A stretch of 6,202 nucleotides of DNA from an uncultured bacterium. GTDB lineage: Bacteria; Actinomycetota; Actinomycetes; S36-B12. The notes beneath the pieces are model-generated. The model had not been told where the DNA came from. It ran no database searches and saw only the letters and a program-made list of their open reading frames with translations. Positions 5,665 to 6,202 of the stretch are shown here, one piece after another; position 1 is the stretch's first letter, and every line of letters starts with the position of its first letter. The stretch is taken from positions 1 through 6,202 of the forward strand of contig CAITYI010000032.1 of NCBI GenBank assembly GCA_903896585.1, given 5' to 3'. The position numbers were made by a program, and so were the translations under genes.

Positions 5665-6202
5665 CCACGCGTCTGCGGAGCCCTTGGGCTTACTTCGCAA
5701 TCTTGTTCACGGCTGTCCCCGTTGCGCTCATCGTCTTGGCCTCCATTGGCGGATTAACCGAAACTCAGTTGGTCGGAATCCCGGTTGTTCCTGTCTACAC
5801 ATTGTTTGGATTACCCATTGATCTGATCATCCGAGACATCGCCATGGCATGCACTCTGGGCTTTGCTCTGGTAGGCGGAGTGCTCAATGACCGGCCGCAC
5901 GCACTTTTGGGAAAGCTCACCAGCGTTTTTGCCCTCATCTGGTTGGTCACCCTTGTGTTCCAATCTGTACTTACCGTTTCTGAAGTTCTTGCTCTGAGTG
6001 CGGGTGAGTCGCTGAACCCGGTGATTCTTCAATCCTTGCTGACCCAAACTACGGTGGGGCAAGTGATTCTGGCGCAATTCGCCCTCGTGTTTCTTGTGGC
6101 ACTTCTCGGGTGGGTTGTGTTGGGCAAGGTCACCGGGTGGATTGTGGTGGGCCTTGCCGCAACTGCGGCTTTCCTGCCTGGCCTCACCGGACATTCGGGA
6201 AT
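5661..6202 (+). CDS. CopD-like copper-related membrane protein, C-terminus cut off by window edge
   Basis: An open frame starts at GTG 5661 and continues to the right edge without a stop (180 codons plus two bases). The GTG overlaps the coxC stop as GTGA, so the gene continues the operon. The visible part (MTTRLRSPWAYFAIL...) is very hydrophobic, with spans near residues 9-30, 53-75, 85-106, 130-154 and 157-175. It ends with FLPGLTGHSG, which resembles the conserved P-x-L-x-GH segment of the CopD domain (H178 here). In actinobacteria such proteins are copper-uptake or oxidase-assembly factors, often with CopD fused to a C-terminal CtaG domain. Whether this one is a fusion cannot be seen; a separate ctaG on the other strand makes a lone CopD also possible. 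Membrane nature is certain; the family call is moderate. Confidence 0.72.
   Translation, partial: MTTRLRSPWAYFAILFTAVPVALIVLASIGGLTETQLVGIPVVPVYTLFGLPIDLIIRDIAMACTLGFALVGGVLNDRPHALLGKLTSVFALIWLVTLVFQSVLTVSEVLALSAGESLNPVILQSLLTQTTVGQVILAQFALVFLVALLGWVVLGKVTGWIVVGLAATAAFLPGLTGHSG

Noticed and set aside
5641..5700. Terminator after coxC
   Set aside because: No GC-rich hairpin with a T run was found, and the next gene starts inside the coxC stop codon.

Overview
The window holds one respiratory locus: a complete but divergent heme-copper (cytochrome c) oxidase operon on the + strand, with its copper/thiol assembly genes facing away from it on the - strand. G+C is about one half by eye, GTG starts are frequent, and genes overlap by a few bases. 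The set of a caa3-type CtaG, a CopD-like membrane protein and a TlpA-like lipoprotein around cox genes is best known to me from Actinomycetota. I therefore favour a moderate-GC, perhaps free-living aquatic, actinobacterium. That assignment is inference; the window has no rRNA or marker gene to settle it.

Layout. On the - strand, read from right to left: ctaG (1231-368), then a TlpA/ResA-like lipoprotein (375 to beyond the left edge), overlapping by 8 nt. Positions 1232-1446 form a divergent intergenic region with two near-identical direct repeats exactly 40 bp apart, a third related site in partly inverted form, and a 10-bp palindrome. On the + strand: a membrane-anchored cupredoxin/CuA-like protein (1447-2154), coxB (2151-3005), coxA (3002-4945), coxC (4942-5664) and the start of a CopD-like membrane protein (5661 to beyond the right edge). 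All four + strand junctions are 4-nt NTGA overlaps, so this is almost certainly one translationally coupled operon. I see no terminator, RNA gene, mobile element or CRISPR.

How the genes work together. CoxB carries a full CuA site (H213, C248, E250, C252, H256, M259) and passes electrons to the heme a / heme a3-CuB centres of CoxA; CoxC is the third core subunit. CtaG and the CopD-like protein probably supply copper. The TlpA-like protein probably keeps CuA or cytochrome thiols reduced. The first-gene product looks like a CuA-domain relative that has lost the second CuA histidine.

Most notable: CoxA keeps every heme and CuB ligand, the cross-link tyrosine and the D-pathway residues, but the three signature K-pathway positions (Thr and Lys of subunit I, Glu of subunit II) are V421, L424 and CoxB V123. 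The Mg-site aspartate is glycine, and CoxA has an extra N-terminal region of about 115 residues with two membrane spans. Together these suggest an oxidase subfamily outside the textbook A-type enzymes, with either a rerouted K-type proton path (E415 and K453 are candidates) or none.
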